A DNA stretch of 64,000 nucleotides from Pseudobdellovibrionaceae bacterium (GTDB taxonomy: Bacteria > Bdellovibrionota > Bdellovibrionia > Bdellovibrionales > UBA1609). Shown here one piece after another: positions 49,804-57,895 of this stretch. The stretch covers positions 372,001 to 436,000 of the forward strand of contig CP060220.1 in the NCBI GenBank assembly GCA_023898385.1, read 5' to 3'. Below the pieces are notes generated by a model that saw only the letters and a list, made by a program, of their open reading frames with translations, had not been told where the DNA came from and made no database searches. Position 1 is the stretch's first letter, and every line of letters begins with the position of its first letter. The position numbers were made by a program, and so were the translations under genes.

Positions 49804-51642
49804 TCATTCAATATGAATCACTTCAATTTCAAGTTCCTCACTGATGTGTTCTCCGAGCGTGCGACTGGCTTCAGGGTCTCGGCCAGAACCAAAAAGCAAA
49901 GTTTGAAAGTCATAGGTTTTTTTCAGTGTCTGTAACCCTTCAGCCAAACTTCCCGGCAGAATTTTTACAGTCAATATAACATCATTTTTTGCGTAGATCG
50001 GAGCAATCTGTTGAGAGACTACACGTTGTAACAATTCAAAGAAAAACCCTTCAGGGTCTTTTCCGTCTTCTGCATGAAAGATAACCAGTTCAAATGGATC
50101 ATGCCGCTCACTAAGAATTCGCTTCAGTGCCGTTGTAATTAGGCGGCGGGCCCCGGTACCACCAGTACACAAAATGTAGCGGGGCAAATCTTCAGGCAAT
50201 GCTTCGGTCGCTGTGGAATAGCGGCCCAAGCCCAGCCGTAGGTCTGTTCGAGTTTCAAGCCGGTTTTCCAGCACACCCCATCGGTAGTAGGCCATGACGA
50301 GCAATGTGACCGCAAAAAGAGTTTCAAGCATTAAGATGGCACTCTCGTCGGCATGCACCATCAGTGTGAGTGTGGCAAATCCTAAAACCACTCCAGATAT
50401 TAGCGGCACAACCGGGATGGAGAGGTTTTTTGATGAAAGCATCCAATGACTTAAATATTTGGTGGGTACGTTTCTACGAAAAGAGCGGTTGCGCATGAGC
50501 ACCACACCCAAACAAAAACTCACCATCACGCCTAAAAAGGCCATCTCATAGACTTTAGCAACGATCTCCACTTCACCTGCTACAAGACCCGACATGGTCA
50601 TCGCCACCAACGCAAAGGGCAGTGCAATCAGTGGGTAACCCTGAATGGTTGGGTGCTTGTGAGCCACACGAGTCAGCAGCACTTCAGGAAGGTTTCCCTG
50701 TTTGGCCATGGTTGTGGCCAGTCCAATAAAACCCACAAAGGCCGTATTCACGGCGGCAAATAGAGTCAATGTGGCATCCACAACGATGATAGTTAACAAA
50801 ATGCGTCCGCCCAGTTTATCGGCCAAGCTTGATAGCAAGGAGTTTAAATTGGTATCCACTTCTTGCCGCGTGAGAATGGCCAAACATAAAAACGAGATCA
50901 CTGGTGCCGTGACAGACACTAATACGATGACGGTGCGATAGAGACGTCTTACCGTTAACAGTGTGGGTTGTTCTAATTCTTCAACAATTTGGGCCGCCGA
51001 TTCAAACCCCGTGATACCCAAAAAGGCAGCCGCAAATCCGTACATGAGCATACCAAATGTGAGTGATTCATTTTTAGGCGTGAAGTCACTCATTTTTGTC
51101 CAGTCAATGCTGTCGATGTTGAACCCAATGTAGATCAATCCCCAGATGCCCATGATAATCAGGAGCAAAAAGTGCAATCCGGCAATGACAGTTACAAGTT
51201 TTGCAGGCTCTTTGATGCCGCGGGTGTTGAGAAGGCCAAATAAAATAATTGGAAAAAACGAAATAAGTACGACGGTCCCCCCGCCTAACCCATTGTCAAA
51301 GAGGGAGTTCAAATAGAACCCTCCAGAGAGAGCGCTCACGGCCGCCGTGGCCAAATAAGAAACGAAAGTTAAAGATCCCGCCACAACAGCAAAGCGTCGT
51401 CCCACCGTACGAAGGATCATAGAGTAGGCGCCCCCGTTGTACGGGCTCAAAGCTAAGCCTTCTTCGTAGGTTTTCTTAAAGAGCCACATCATTAAACAAG
51501 CGGTCAGCACAAAAACCGGTGCCAGGTAACCCACTTTCGGAAATAAAATTCCCGTTCCGTAAAAAACCGAAGTGCCGATGTCGGCGCCCACAACACCGGC
51601 GGCGATCACCCAATGCAGGCCCGTTTTTGATTTCTGATCCAA
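49804..51642 (-). CDS. APC-family amino-acid permease with C-terminal cytoplasmic domain
   Basis: A 612-residue transporter with about 12 membrane helices in the first 440 residues, including the first-helix motif GADIGTSVFYGTG and LSPYNGGAYSMI. The final 130 residues are soluble, resembling a USP-like domain (LCTGGTGARRLITTAL, FELVIFHAED, LLFGSGRDPEASRTLGEHI). I place the start at the TTG at 51640-51642, with AAGGAG seven bases upstream; an upstream in-frame alternative would overlap the divergent methyltransferase gene. The substrate is unknown. Confidence 0.9.
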   Translation of the reverse strand: MDQKSKTGLHWVIAAGVVGADIGTSVFYGTGILFPKVGYLAPVFVLTACLMMWLFKKTYEEGLALSPYNGGAYSMILRTVGRRFAVVAGSLTFVSYLATAAVSALSGGFYLNSLFDNGLGGGTVVLISFFPIILFGLLNTRGIKEPAKLVTVIAGLHFLLLIIMGIWGLIYIGFNIDSIDWTKMSDFTPKNESLTFGMLMYGFAAAFLGITGFESAAQIVEELEQPTLLTVRRLYRTVIVLVSVTAPVISFLCLAILTRQEVDTNLNSLLSSLADKLGGRILLTIIVVDATLTLFAAVNTAFVGFIGLATTMAKQGNLPEVLLTRVAHKHPTIQGYPLIALPFALVAMTMSGLVAGEVEIVAKVYEMAFLGVMVSFCLGVVLMRNRSFRRNVPTKYLSHWMLSSKNLSIPVVPLISGVVLGFATLTLMVHADESAILMLETLFAVTLLVMAYYRWGVLENRLETRTDLRLGLGRYSTATEALPEDLPRYILCTGGTGARRLITTALKRILSERHDPFELVIFHAEDGKDPEGFFFELLQRVVSQQIAPIYAKNDVILTVKILPGSLAEGLQTLKKTYDFQTLLFGSGRDPEASRTLGEHISEELEIEVIHIE

Positions 51643-51693
51643 GGTGTCACTCCTTCTTGGCAAAACATTATTTATTTCATAAGACTTGCCGTT

Positions 51694-52350
51694 ATGCAAC
51701 GCTGTCCACTGTGTCAAAGCACATCAAATTCTTGGTTTTTCGGGTACGAGCGCAAGGAATTTGGCCAACTTTTTCAAAGAGATTACTATCTTTGCAGCCA
51801 TTGCGAGTTGGTGTTTTTGAACCCCAATCAACGGTTGCAGCCGGACCAAGAAAAATCGCGCTATACCACCCACCAAAACAATGTGCTTGACCCGGGATAT
51901 CGCCAATTTCTTAGGCAACTTTGGGATCCGCTGAAAAGGCAGATTCAACCCGGGGCCTGTGGCCTCGATTATGGATGTGGTCCCACAAAAGCGCTGGCCG
52001 GGTTGGCAGCAGGAGAGCCCTACACCATTGAAAGTTATGATCCTTATTTTTGTAACAACAAAGAGGCTCTTTTAAAACTCTATGATTTTGTTTTTTGCAG
52101 TGAGGTGGTGGAGCACTTATATCACCCCGGTGAGACATTAAAGCAAATATTCTCTCTTTGTGCGCCCGGCGGTGTTGTGGGTGTAATGACGTCTATGCTT
52201 ATGGATTTAGAAAGGTTTCCCCGGTGGCACTATCACCATGATGCCACCCATGTGGTTTTCTATCAGCCGACAACCATGCGGTGGATTGCCGAACATTTTC
52301 AGTGTTCCCTGTCGCTTGAGTCTGAGAAGGTGGCTCTATTTCATGTCTAA
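51694..52350 (+). CDS. Zinc-ribbon class I SAM methyltransferase
   Basis: A 218-residue methyltransferase. The N-terminus has two Cys pairs (CPLC, CSHC) of a zinc ribbon. The SAM-binding motif is GLDYGCGP at about residue 90, with the acidic IESYDPYF strand after it and FVFCSEVVEHLYHPGE typical of the Methyltransf_23 group. The substrate is not known. It is divergent from the APC permease and convergent with the dihydrouridine synthase gene, whose coding region it overlaps by 152 bp. Confidence 0.87.
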   Translation: MQRCPLCQSTSNSWFFGYERKEFGQLFQRDYYLCSHCELVFLNPNQRLQPDQEKSRYTTHQNNVLDPGYRQFLRQLWDPLKRQIQPGACGLDYGCGPTKALAGLAAGEPYTIESYDPYFCNNKEALLKLYDFVFCSEVVEHLYHPGETLKQIFSLCAPGGVVGVMTSMLMDLERFPRWHYHHDATHVVFYQPTTMRWIAEHFQCSLSLESEKVALFHV

Positions 52351-53278
52351 ACTGGTCCAGTGTTTGAGCGGTACGGGCTTGTTCAAATAAAATTTGTGCT
52401 TCTTTGTATTGTCGTCCTAGTAGTTTCAACCATTGTTTTCCACGATTTAAAGCATAGCGGTCACCAAGGTAGTCTTGGCTGAGTTGAATGAATGGCAAAA
52501 AGAGTTGGTTCAGTACCTCGCTCCACGTCTGGCTGCAGTAATCATCGGATTTTCCTGCCACCCAAGCTTTAATTTGATGAGCTAGATCCGGGCAGGCGAT
52601 GGCGGGTCGGCCAAGGGCAATGTTCTCGCACCCCGAAATCTCGCGACACTTTTGGTAATCCGATACCGACCAAATATCGCCATTGGCAATCACTGGAATA
52701 GTGACGGCCTCACGCATAGATCCGATATATTCCCAGTGGGCTGGCGGTTTGTAGCCCTCTACTTTTGTTCGAGCGTGTACCGTTAGATGAAAAGCCCCTC
52801 CTGCTTGAGCGGCTTGCGCAATGTCTTTGACAAAATCTTTGTGATCAAACCCAAGTCGGACTTTTGCTGTGACCGGAATGTGAGCGGGCACGGCTTTGCG
52901 AACAATACTCACCACAGAAAAAAGACGCTCCGGCGACCTCAGCAAAGTGGCGCCACCATCGTGACGATTGACTGTTTTAGCGGGACATCCAAAATTCAAA
53001 TCGATCCCTGGGGCGCCCAAATCCACAGCTGTCATCGCACTGGTAGCGAGGTTTTCTAAATCACTTCCGAGGAGTTGCACAAAAACGGGAATGCCCTCAA
53101 GGGTGTGCCCCCCGGTTCTAAGTTCGGGGCAGTATTTTAAAAAAACCGAAGCCGGTACAGGGTTTTGGCTGACTCTCACAAACTCGGTAACAAACTGGTC
53201 GTAACCACCGAGCTTTGAGTAAATACAGCGTGTGGCATAGTCGACCACACCCTCCATGGGCGCTAAAAACACCTTCAT
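52199..53278 (-). CDS. dusC: tRNA-dihydrouridine synthase (DusC-like)
   Basis: A 359-residue flavin enzyme. Motifs are LAPMEGVVDYATR at the start, DLNFGCPAKTVNRHDGGATLL with the catalytic Cys, KVRLGF, HARTKVEGY and IANGDIWS. These reduce uridine in tRNA to dihydrouridine; the N-terminal form fits DusC. The ATG at 53276-53278 has AGGTGG eight bases upstream. The last 50 residues are antisense to the methyltransferase gene and are low in family character, so the stop is probably extended. The stop of the EVE gene precedes the start by one base. Confidence 0.9.
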   Translation of the reverse strand: MKVFLAPMEGVVDYATRCIYSKLGGYDQFVTEFVRVSQNPVPASVFLKYCPELRTGGHTLEGIPVFVQLLGSDLENLATSAMTAVDLGAPGIDLNFGCPAKTVNRHDGGATLLRSPERLFSVVSIVRKAVPAHIPVTAKVRLGFDHKDFVKDIAQAAQAGGAFHLTVHARTKVEGYKPPAHWEYIGSMREAVTIPVIANGDIWSVSDYQKCREISGCENIALGRPAIACPDLAHQIKAWVAGKSDDYCSQTWSEVLNQLFLPFIQLSQDYLGDRYALNRGKQWLKLLGRQYKEAQILFEQARTAQTLDQFRHEIEPPSQTQATGNTENVRQSTAWLSADRKPHGWHHGDSATGETFLNP

Positions 53279-53279
53279 A

Positions 53280-53744
53280 TTAGAGGCCACCTAATTTTTT
53301 TATAGTTTCAAAGTGTTGTGGTTCAACCGGTTGAATCGACAGCCGCTGGCCTCTTTGAACTACCAACATGTCATTGAGTTCGGCGTGGTCTTTGATGTCT
53401 TCAAGGGCCACCATCTGCGGAAATTTGGATTTGAATTTCACCTTCACACAATACCAGATGGGTTTTTCTTTAGATGCTTTTTCGGCAAAGTATTCAGATT
53501 TTTTGTCGTATTGTGTGGGGTCGGGAGTGGCGGGTTCGCTGACCTCGGCAAGACCTACCACGCCAGGTGGGGTGGCGTTGGAATGGTAAAACAAAACCTC
53601 GTCGCCCACTTTCATGTCTTTCATCATAAAATTGCGAGCTTGATAATTGCGAACCCCGTCCCAAAGCGAAGTTTTTTGTTTTTTCAAATCATCAATAGAG
53701 AAAACATCGGGTTCAGATTTCATTAACCAATATTGTTTGGCCAT
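53280..53744 (-). CDS. EVE-domain protein
   Basis: A 154-residue EVE-domain protein, a fold related to YTH and PUA that binds modified bases. The start MAKQYWLMKSEPDVFSIDDL and the middle LWDGVRNYQARNFM with VGDEVLFYHSN are typical of this family (thymocyte nuclear protein 1 type). It lies 1 bp before the dus gene, which fits a tRNA or nucleic-acid modification context. AGGGG lies upstream of the ATG. A long hairpin element begins about 45 bp upstream. Confidence 0.94.
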   Translation of the reverse strand: MAKQYWLMKSEPDVFSIDDLKKQKTSLWDGVRNYQARNFMMKDMKVGDEVLFYHSNATPPGVVGLAEVSEPATPDPTQYDKKSEYFAEKASKEKPIWYCVKVKFKSKFPQMVALEDIKDHAELNDMLVVQRGQRLSIQPVEPQHFETIKKLGGL

Positions 53745-53790
53745 AGAGGGGTCCTTTCAAAATCAAATCGAGATAAGAAAATAGGTCGGG

Positions 53791-53970
53791 CTATCGGTTT
53801 TGAGAACTGAGACCTCGGGGGGCGGGCCCCCGTCGGCGAGCTGGCGCTGCGGTTCGCATTGCGTCTTCGGATTGCATCACTGCGTGCTGCAACCCGGATA
53901 CGCAATGTCGCGCCTGCGAGCTCGCCAACAGGGGCCCGCCCCCCGAGGTCTCAGTTCTCAAAACCGATAG
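53791..53970. repeat. Long hairpin element, copy B (52-bp arms, 76-nt head)
   Basis: Arms 53791-53842 and 53919-53970 match at 50 of 52 positions as inverted copies. The head (53843-53918) is 76 nt, the same length as in copy A at 18467. The 37-nt core at 53866-53902 matches copy A at 31 of 37 positions on the same strand. Both arm differences become G-U pairs in a minus-strand transcript, the direction of the flanking genes. It sits between the EVE gene and the 290-residue unknown gene. Confidence 0.9.
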
Positions 53971-53972
53971 CA

Positions 53973-54845
53973 TTATTTTCGGGGGAGGTAAACGCTCAGC
54001 TCTGCATCCAGGGGCTGGTTGCGGATTTCTTGTGAATCCAGAAAGAAAGGGCCTTCGTTGTTTTCTATTCGACGCTGAAAAGCTTTCAGGCTGTCGTCGT
54101 TTTTGGGGTCCACCTGAAAGCCGGCTGGCTTGTAGTGGGTGATAAATTCACGGGATTGGTTTTTGCTAAAAAATAAAGCCCAATACAGTGGGTCAACCTG
54201 CAACCGGTAGGTCAGGGTTCTGGCATAAGAATGAACGGGCGTGTAGGCGGTTAACACTTCAAAGGCCCCATAGTGGGAGTGCAGCCGGATGGCGGGGCTT
54301 TGCCACTGGGTCATGCCACAACAAATGCCAATATTTGCATACCAGAGTCCAAAGGCTTTGGTGAGAAAACCCAAGCCATAAAGGCGATCGTCTTTTTCAA
54401 CAAGGGCATTGATTGACGAGAGATTGTGGGCCACCCATTCTCCCTGGGCTCGAGCCGGGATAATTATAAACAATGATATGGGGATCCATTCGAGCGAAGG
54501 GTCCGGAGCCAGCGCTTTGGCGTGGGACGCTTTTAGATGGTCACGGTGGCAGGCAAAGCCGGCCACAAAACCGGGCATAATTCCACAATCGTAAAATACC
54601 CATCGGGGCATGGCCATGCCGCTCTTATCAAAGGCCCCTGATTCTAGGCGCATAATCTGGTCGGCAAAAGTGACTTGATCCATGTGAAGAGGGTTAAAAT
54701 AAATGGGAGGAAAGGGAAACCAATCCGAGTCAAATCGGCTGCCCGGATCGACCGTGCGATTTTCTTCTCGCACAAAAATATAGGGCCGAATTTTTTCTCC
54801 GTCGAGCCAGTCCAGTGAGAAGTGAGGGTTTTCTACAGTTGCCAT
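53973..54845 (-). CDS. Hypothetical protein, 290 residues
   Basis: I do not recognise this protein. It is soluble, with no signal peptide, rich in aromatic residues, and contains DWLDGEKIRPYIFVREENR at the start, RWVFYDCGIMPGFVAGFACH in the middle, and HSHYGAFEVLTAYTPVHSY. Several His, Cys and Tyr residues could form an active site. It overlaps the LOG-family gene by 13 bp and probably belongs to one transcript with fumC and LOG upstream. Its stop is 3 bp from the arm of the long hairpin, which may end the transcript. Confidence 0.75.
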   Translation of the reverse strand: MATVENPHFSLDWLDGEKIRPYIFVREENRTVDPGSRFDSDWFPFPPIYFNPLHMDQVTFADQIMRLESGAFDKSGMAMPRWVFYDCGIMPGFVAGFACHRDHLKASHAKALAPDPSLEWIPISLFIIIPARAQGEWVAHNLSSINALVEKDDRLYGLGFLTKAFGLWYANIGICCGMTQWQSPAIRLHSHYGAFEVLTAYTPVHSYARTLTYRLQVDPLYWALFFSKNQSREFITHYKPAGFQVDPKNDDSLKAFQRRIENNEGPFFLDSQEIRNQPLDAELSVYLPRK

Positions 54846-55369
54846 TTGTCTAAATAGTCTACCACTTTCGCACTATCATCCAAGACTTGAAATAGTTGGT
54901 CGAGGGGTTGATTGATCATGTTTTGTGCGGTGAGTTCTTCAAAGTAATCTAGAAGGGGTCGCCAAAAGTCCAGGAAGTTTAAAAAAATCACAGGATGGTT
55001 GATTTCATTCAATTGCTTAAGGGCCATAGCTTCAAACACTTCATCCATGGTGCCGATGCCGCCAGGAAAAGCCACAATCACATCGGCTCGGGCGATCATT
55101 TCGCGTTTTCTATCCATGAGGTTATTCACAATAATTTTTTCTGTAAGACCGGCGTGGGCCATTCCCGGTCGGGAGTCAAGGTATTCGGGGATGACGCCAG
55201 TGACGCGACCACCGTATTCGAGAGTTTTATCCGCCAGGTGCCCCATCAACCCCAGTTTAGAACCACCGTAAACCAGTTCATGTTGGCCTCGGGCCAGGCT
55301 CTCAGCCAGGCGCTCGGCCTCAGAAAAGTACATGGGAGCCAATGTTTGGCTCGAACTTAAAAAAACCAA
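54833..55369 (-). CDS. LOG-family nucleotide 5'-monophosphate phosphoribohydrolase
   Basis: A protein of at least 178 residues with the LOG signature PGGIGTMDEVFEAMALKQL and the conserved arginine region SRPGMAHAGL / DRKREMIARAD. Enzymes of this group split nucleoside monophosphates such as cytokinin precursors into base and ribose phosphate. The N-terminal strand VLVFLSSSQTLAP is family-like, but it begins upstream of any normal start: AAGGGG precedes ATC at 55379-55381. The TTG at 55367-55369 is the only standard start and lacks a close ribosome site. It lies within 20 bp of fumC. Confidence 0.88.
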   Translation of the reverse strand: MVFLSSSQTLAPMYFSEAERLAESLARGQHELVYGGSKLGLMGHLADKTLEYGGRVTGVIPEYLDSRPGMAHAGLTEKIIVNNLMDRKREMIARADVIVAFPGGIGTMDEVFEAMALKQLNEINHPVIFLNFLDFWRPLLDYFEELTAQNMINQPLDQLFQVLDDSAKVVDYLDKWQL

Positions 55370-55385
55370 TACGCGCGCGATGGCT

Positions 55386-56777
55386 TCACCCCTTGTTAGG
55401 GCCAGTCATAAGTTCTGGCCGGACAATCTGGTCAAACCGCTCAGCTGTGAGGAGTCCCAAGTTCACGGCTTCTTCTTTAAGGGTGGTGCCATTTGTATAG
55501 GCGGCCTTAGCGATTTTTGCGGCATTGTCGTACCCAATTTCGCTATTAAGTGCCGTGACCAGCATCAAAGAGTTTTGCAGGTGTTCTTTAATGCGGGGTT
55601 TGTTGGCCTCAATACCCACCACACAGTGGTCGGTAAACGAACTGCATGCATCCGCAAGCAGCCGAATGGAGTTAAGCACATTAAACACAATCATAGGCTT
55701 AAAAACATTTAACTGGTAGTGCCCCGTGGCGCCACCGATGGTGACGGCCACATCGTTGCCCATCACTTGGGCGCACACCATAGTCATGGCTTCACTTTGT
55801 GTGGGGTTCACTTTTCCGGGCATAATAGAACTGCCGGGCTCATTGGCCGGCAATATGAGTTCGCCAATACCACAGCGGGGGCCACTGCCCAACATTCTGA
55901 TGTCGTTGGCAATTTTCATAAGACTGGTGGCCACTGTTTTTAATGCGCCACTGGCTTCAACCATGGCATCATGGGCGGCCAAAGCTTCAAATTTGTTCTC
56001 CGCACTGACAAAGGGTAGCTTAGTTTCGGTAGCAATTTGGGCTGCGGCTTTTTCCGCAAATTCAGGATGTGTGTTTAGGCCTGTTCCAACGGCGGTTCCG
56101 CCAAGGGCCAATTGATAAAGATGGGGGAGAGTGTTTTTAATGCGGACAAGTCCATGCTCTAATTGAGTAACAAACCCTGAAAACTCCTGACCCAATGTCA
56201 AAGGGGTCGCATCCATGAGGTGAGTGCGTCCAATTTTTACGATATCAGAGAATTCTGAAGATTTTTTGGCAAGCGCCTCTTTCAGTCGGCTTAATTGTGG
56301 TAACAGTTGGTGGTGAATTTGCTCGACCACAGCAATGTGCATGGCCGTTGGAAAAGTGTCGTTCGATGATTGAGCTTTATTGACGTCATCATTGGGGTGA
56401 ATGCTCTTGTCTCCCAAATGGCCGCCGTTAATTTCGATGGCTCGATTGGCGATGACCTCATTGGTGTTCATATTTGTTTGGGTGCCACTTCCGGTTTGCC
56501 AGACCACTAACGGAAAGTGGACATCCAGTTCACCTTGGATCACTTCATCGGCGGCTTTGACTATGGCTTGGCCTTTATCTTCGGCAAGCAAACCCAGTTT
56601 TATATTTGTTAGAGCGGCGGCTTTTTTTAAGATACCCAGTGCGCGAATCATTTCTCTGGGAAAACGGTCTCCACCAATTTTAAAGTTTTGTAAGGAGCGT
56701 TGGGTTTGGGCGCCCCAATAGCGGTCGGCAGGTACTTTCAGTTCTCCCATGCTGTCTCGTTCAGTGCGAAATTCCAC
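55386..56777 (-). CDS. fumC: Class II fumarate hydratase FumC
   Basis: A 463-residue fumarase. Motifs are [13 protein letters not shown], the signature [13 protein letters not shown] at about residue 318, and the N-terminal [25 protein letters not shown]. It interconverts fumarate and malate in the citric-acid cycle. The GTG start at 56775-56777 has GGGAGG six bases upstream. It is divergent from the zinc-ribbon gene at 56885. Confidence 0.97.
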   Translation of the reverse strand: MEFRTERDSMGELKVPADRYWGAQTQRSLQNFKIGGDRFPREMIRALGILKKAAALTNIKLGLLAEDKGQAIVKAADEVIQGELDVHFPLVVWQTGSGTQTNMNTNEVIANRAIEINGGHLGDKSIHPNDDVNKAQSSNDTFPTAMHIAVVEQIHHQLLPQLSRLKEALAKKSSEFSDIVKIGRTHLMDATPLTLGQEFSGFVTQLEHGLVRIKNTLPHLYQLALGGTAVGTGLNTHPEFAEKAAAQIATETKLPFVSAENKFEALAAHDAMVEASGALKTVATSLMKIANDIRMLGSGPRCGIGELILPANEPGSSIMPGKVNPTQSEAMTMVCAQVMGNDVAVTIGGATGHYQLNVFKPMIVFNVLNSIRLLADACSSFTDHCVVGIEANKPRIKEHLQNSLMLVTALNSEIGYDNAAKIAKAAYTNGTTLKEEAVNLGLLTAERFDQIVRPELMTGPNKG

Positions 56778-56884
56778 AGATTCCTCCCATGCTGCTTACG
56801 GGACCATTTGGTTGCGCTGCTCCAATTGACCCCTCGTGAATGCTTTTGCTAGTCAAACAGGACTGTAGCTCGTAGTATAAAGTC

Positions 56885-57313
56885 ATGTCAGCAGAAACCA
56901 TACAAGTAGAAAAATTGCCAGCCGTTGCCACTAACATGTACTATGCCTGCAAGAAATGCGATGCAGACCGTTACCATAAGGTCATTGCTCACGTGGATAG
57001 CGAGCGCGCCAAGATAGAATGCGAAGTGTGTGGCAGCGTTAAGACCTATCGAGTCAAAAAAACAAAAGCGGGCGTGAAAAAAACCACCACCCGTCGGCGA
57101 AAGTCGAAGACACCAGCCGACATATGGGCGGAGCTGAAAGAGACCGTAGATGTGGCAAGCCCGATGACTTACGATATGAAACAACGCTTTGAGGCGAATT
57201 CGGCCATTGAGCACCCGAAATTTGGTTTAGGTGTAGTTACTGAAGTGCAAGCGTTGAAAATTCATGTCACCTTTGAAGACGGTGACCGGTACCTTGTTCA
57301 CAACCGTGGTTAA
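56885..57313 (+). CDS. Zinc-ribbon protein with C-terminal SH3-like end
   Basis: A 142-residue protein. The N-terminal zinc ribbon has CKKC and CEVC about 25 residues apart, followed by a basic linker (KKTTTRRRKSK) and a C-terminal segment HPKFGLGVVTEVQALKIHVTFEDG, which resembles the short SH3-like motif of CarD/UvrD-type tails. It probably binds nucleic acid or RNA polymerase. The next gene starts within its last codons. Confidence 0.75.
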   Translation: MSAETIQVEKLPAVATNMYYACKKCDADRYHKVIAHVDSERAKIECEVCGSVKTYRVKKTKAGVKKTTTRRRKSKTPADIWAELKETVDVASPMTYDMKQRFEANSAIEHPKFGLGVVTEVQALKIHVTFEDGDRYLVHNRG

Positions 57314-57623
57314 AGACACCATCTTAGAAAAGATCAAAAATCAGCTGCATCCCACCCATATCGAGGTGGTCAATGAAAGTTACAAACACAAAGGGCCTCC
57401 CAACGCCGAATCCCACTTTCATGTGGTTGTGGTGTCAAACCATTGGGAGCAGGTCTCAAGAATCGGCCGCAGCCGGCAGATCCACGAAATCCTAAGAGAA
57501 GAGCTCGCCGGTCCGGTGCATGCTCTAAGTCTCAGGTTGTACACAGAAAATGAATGGAATGAGCGACAAAACGAGGCCGCCCCATCGCCCCAGTGCCGTG
57601 GGGGAGACGGCCGCCACCAATAA
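57306..57623 (+). CDS. bolA: BolA-family protein
   Basis: A 105-residue BolA protein with THIEVVNESYKHKGPPNAESHFHV, including the His of the cluster-binding region, and ELAGPVHALSLRLYTENEW at the end. BolA proteins bind glutaredoxins through iron-sulphur clusters and act in iron homeostasis. I chose the GTG at 57306 because MVKDTILEKIK matches the usual start of the family; a longer in-frame ATG at 57264 lies inside the previous gene. It overlaps that gene by 8 bp. The stop is followed at once by a convergent short gene. Confidence 0.9.
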   Translation: MVKDTILEKIKNQLHPTHIEVVNESYKHKGPPNAESHFHVVVVSNHWEQVSRIGRSRQIHEILREELAGPVHALSLRLYTENEWNERQNEAAPSPQCRGGDGRHQ

Positions 57624-57803
57624 TCAAGATAGAGTATCTAATTGTTTTTTGATTTGCTCTAAAGACGTTCGCATCTCTTCAAGGCGTTGTTGTTCGTCGG
57701 GCCGGTCTGAGAGAGATTTAAGTGACTTAAATTGATTTAAGGCCGCTTCCAGTTCGCTACAGGCGATTTTAAATTGTTTAGAGTGTTTTTTCTTCTCAGA
57801 CAT
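57624..57803 (-). CDS. Short coiled-coil protein, 59 residues
   Basis: The frame begins at the ATG at 57801-57803 and ends at TGA (57624-57626). The protein is charged and helical, with two segments joined by SDRPDEQ (SELEAALNQFKSLKSL, RLEEMRTSLEQIKKQLDTL), and is likely a coiled coil. Only a weak AGG lies upstream. Its stop abuts the bolA stop. No family named. Confidence 0.5.
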   Translation of the reverse strand: MSEKKKHSKQFKIACSELEAALNQFKSLKSLSDRPDEQQRLEEMRTSLEQIKKQLDTLS

Positions 57804-57833
57804 AAGGGCCTATTAAAAAGCGGAATATCACTT

Positions 57834-57862
57834 TTGACAACCTAAAACCAGCTGGGATAAGT
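57834..57862 (+). promoter_or_regulatory. Probable promoter of ettA
   Basis: A perfect TTGACA at 57834-57839 is followed after 16-17 bases by GATAAG/ATAAGT. The ettA start is about 34 bp downstream of that box, behind GAGGAG. Confidence 0.45.
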
Positions 57863-57895
57863 GATATTGATGATCTAAAGAGGAGAAATAAGTCA

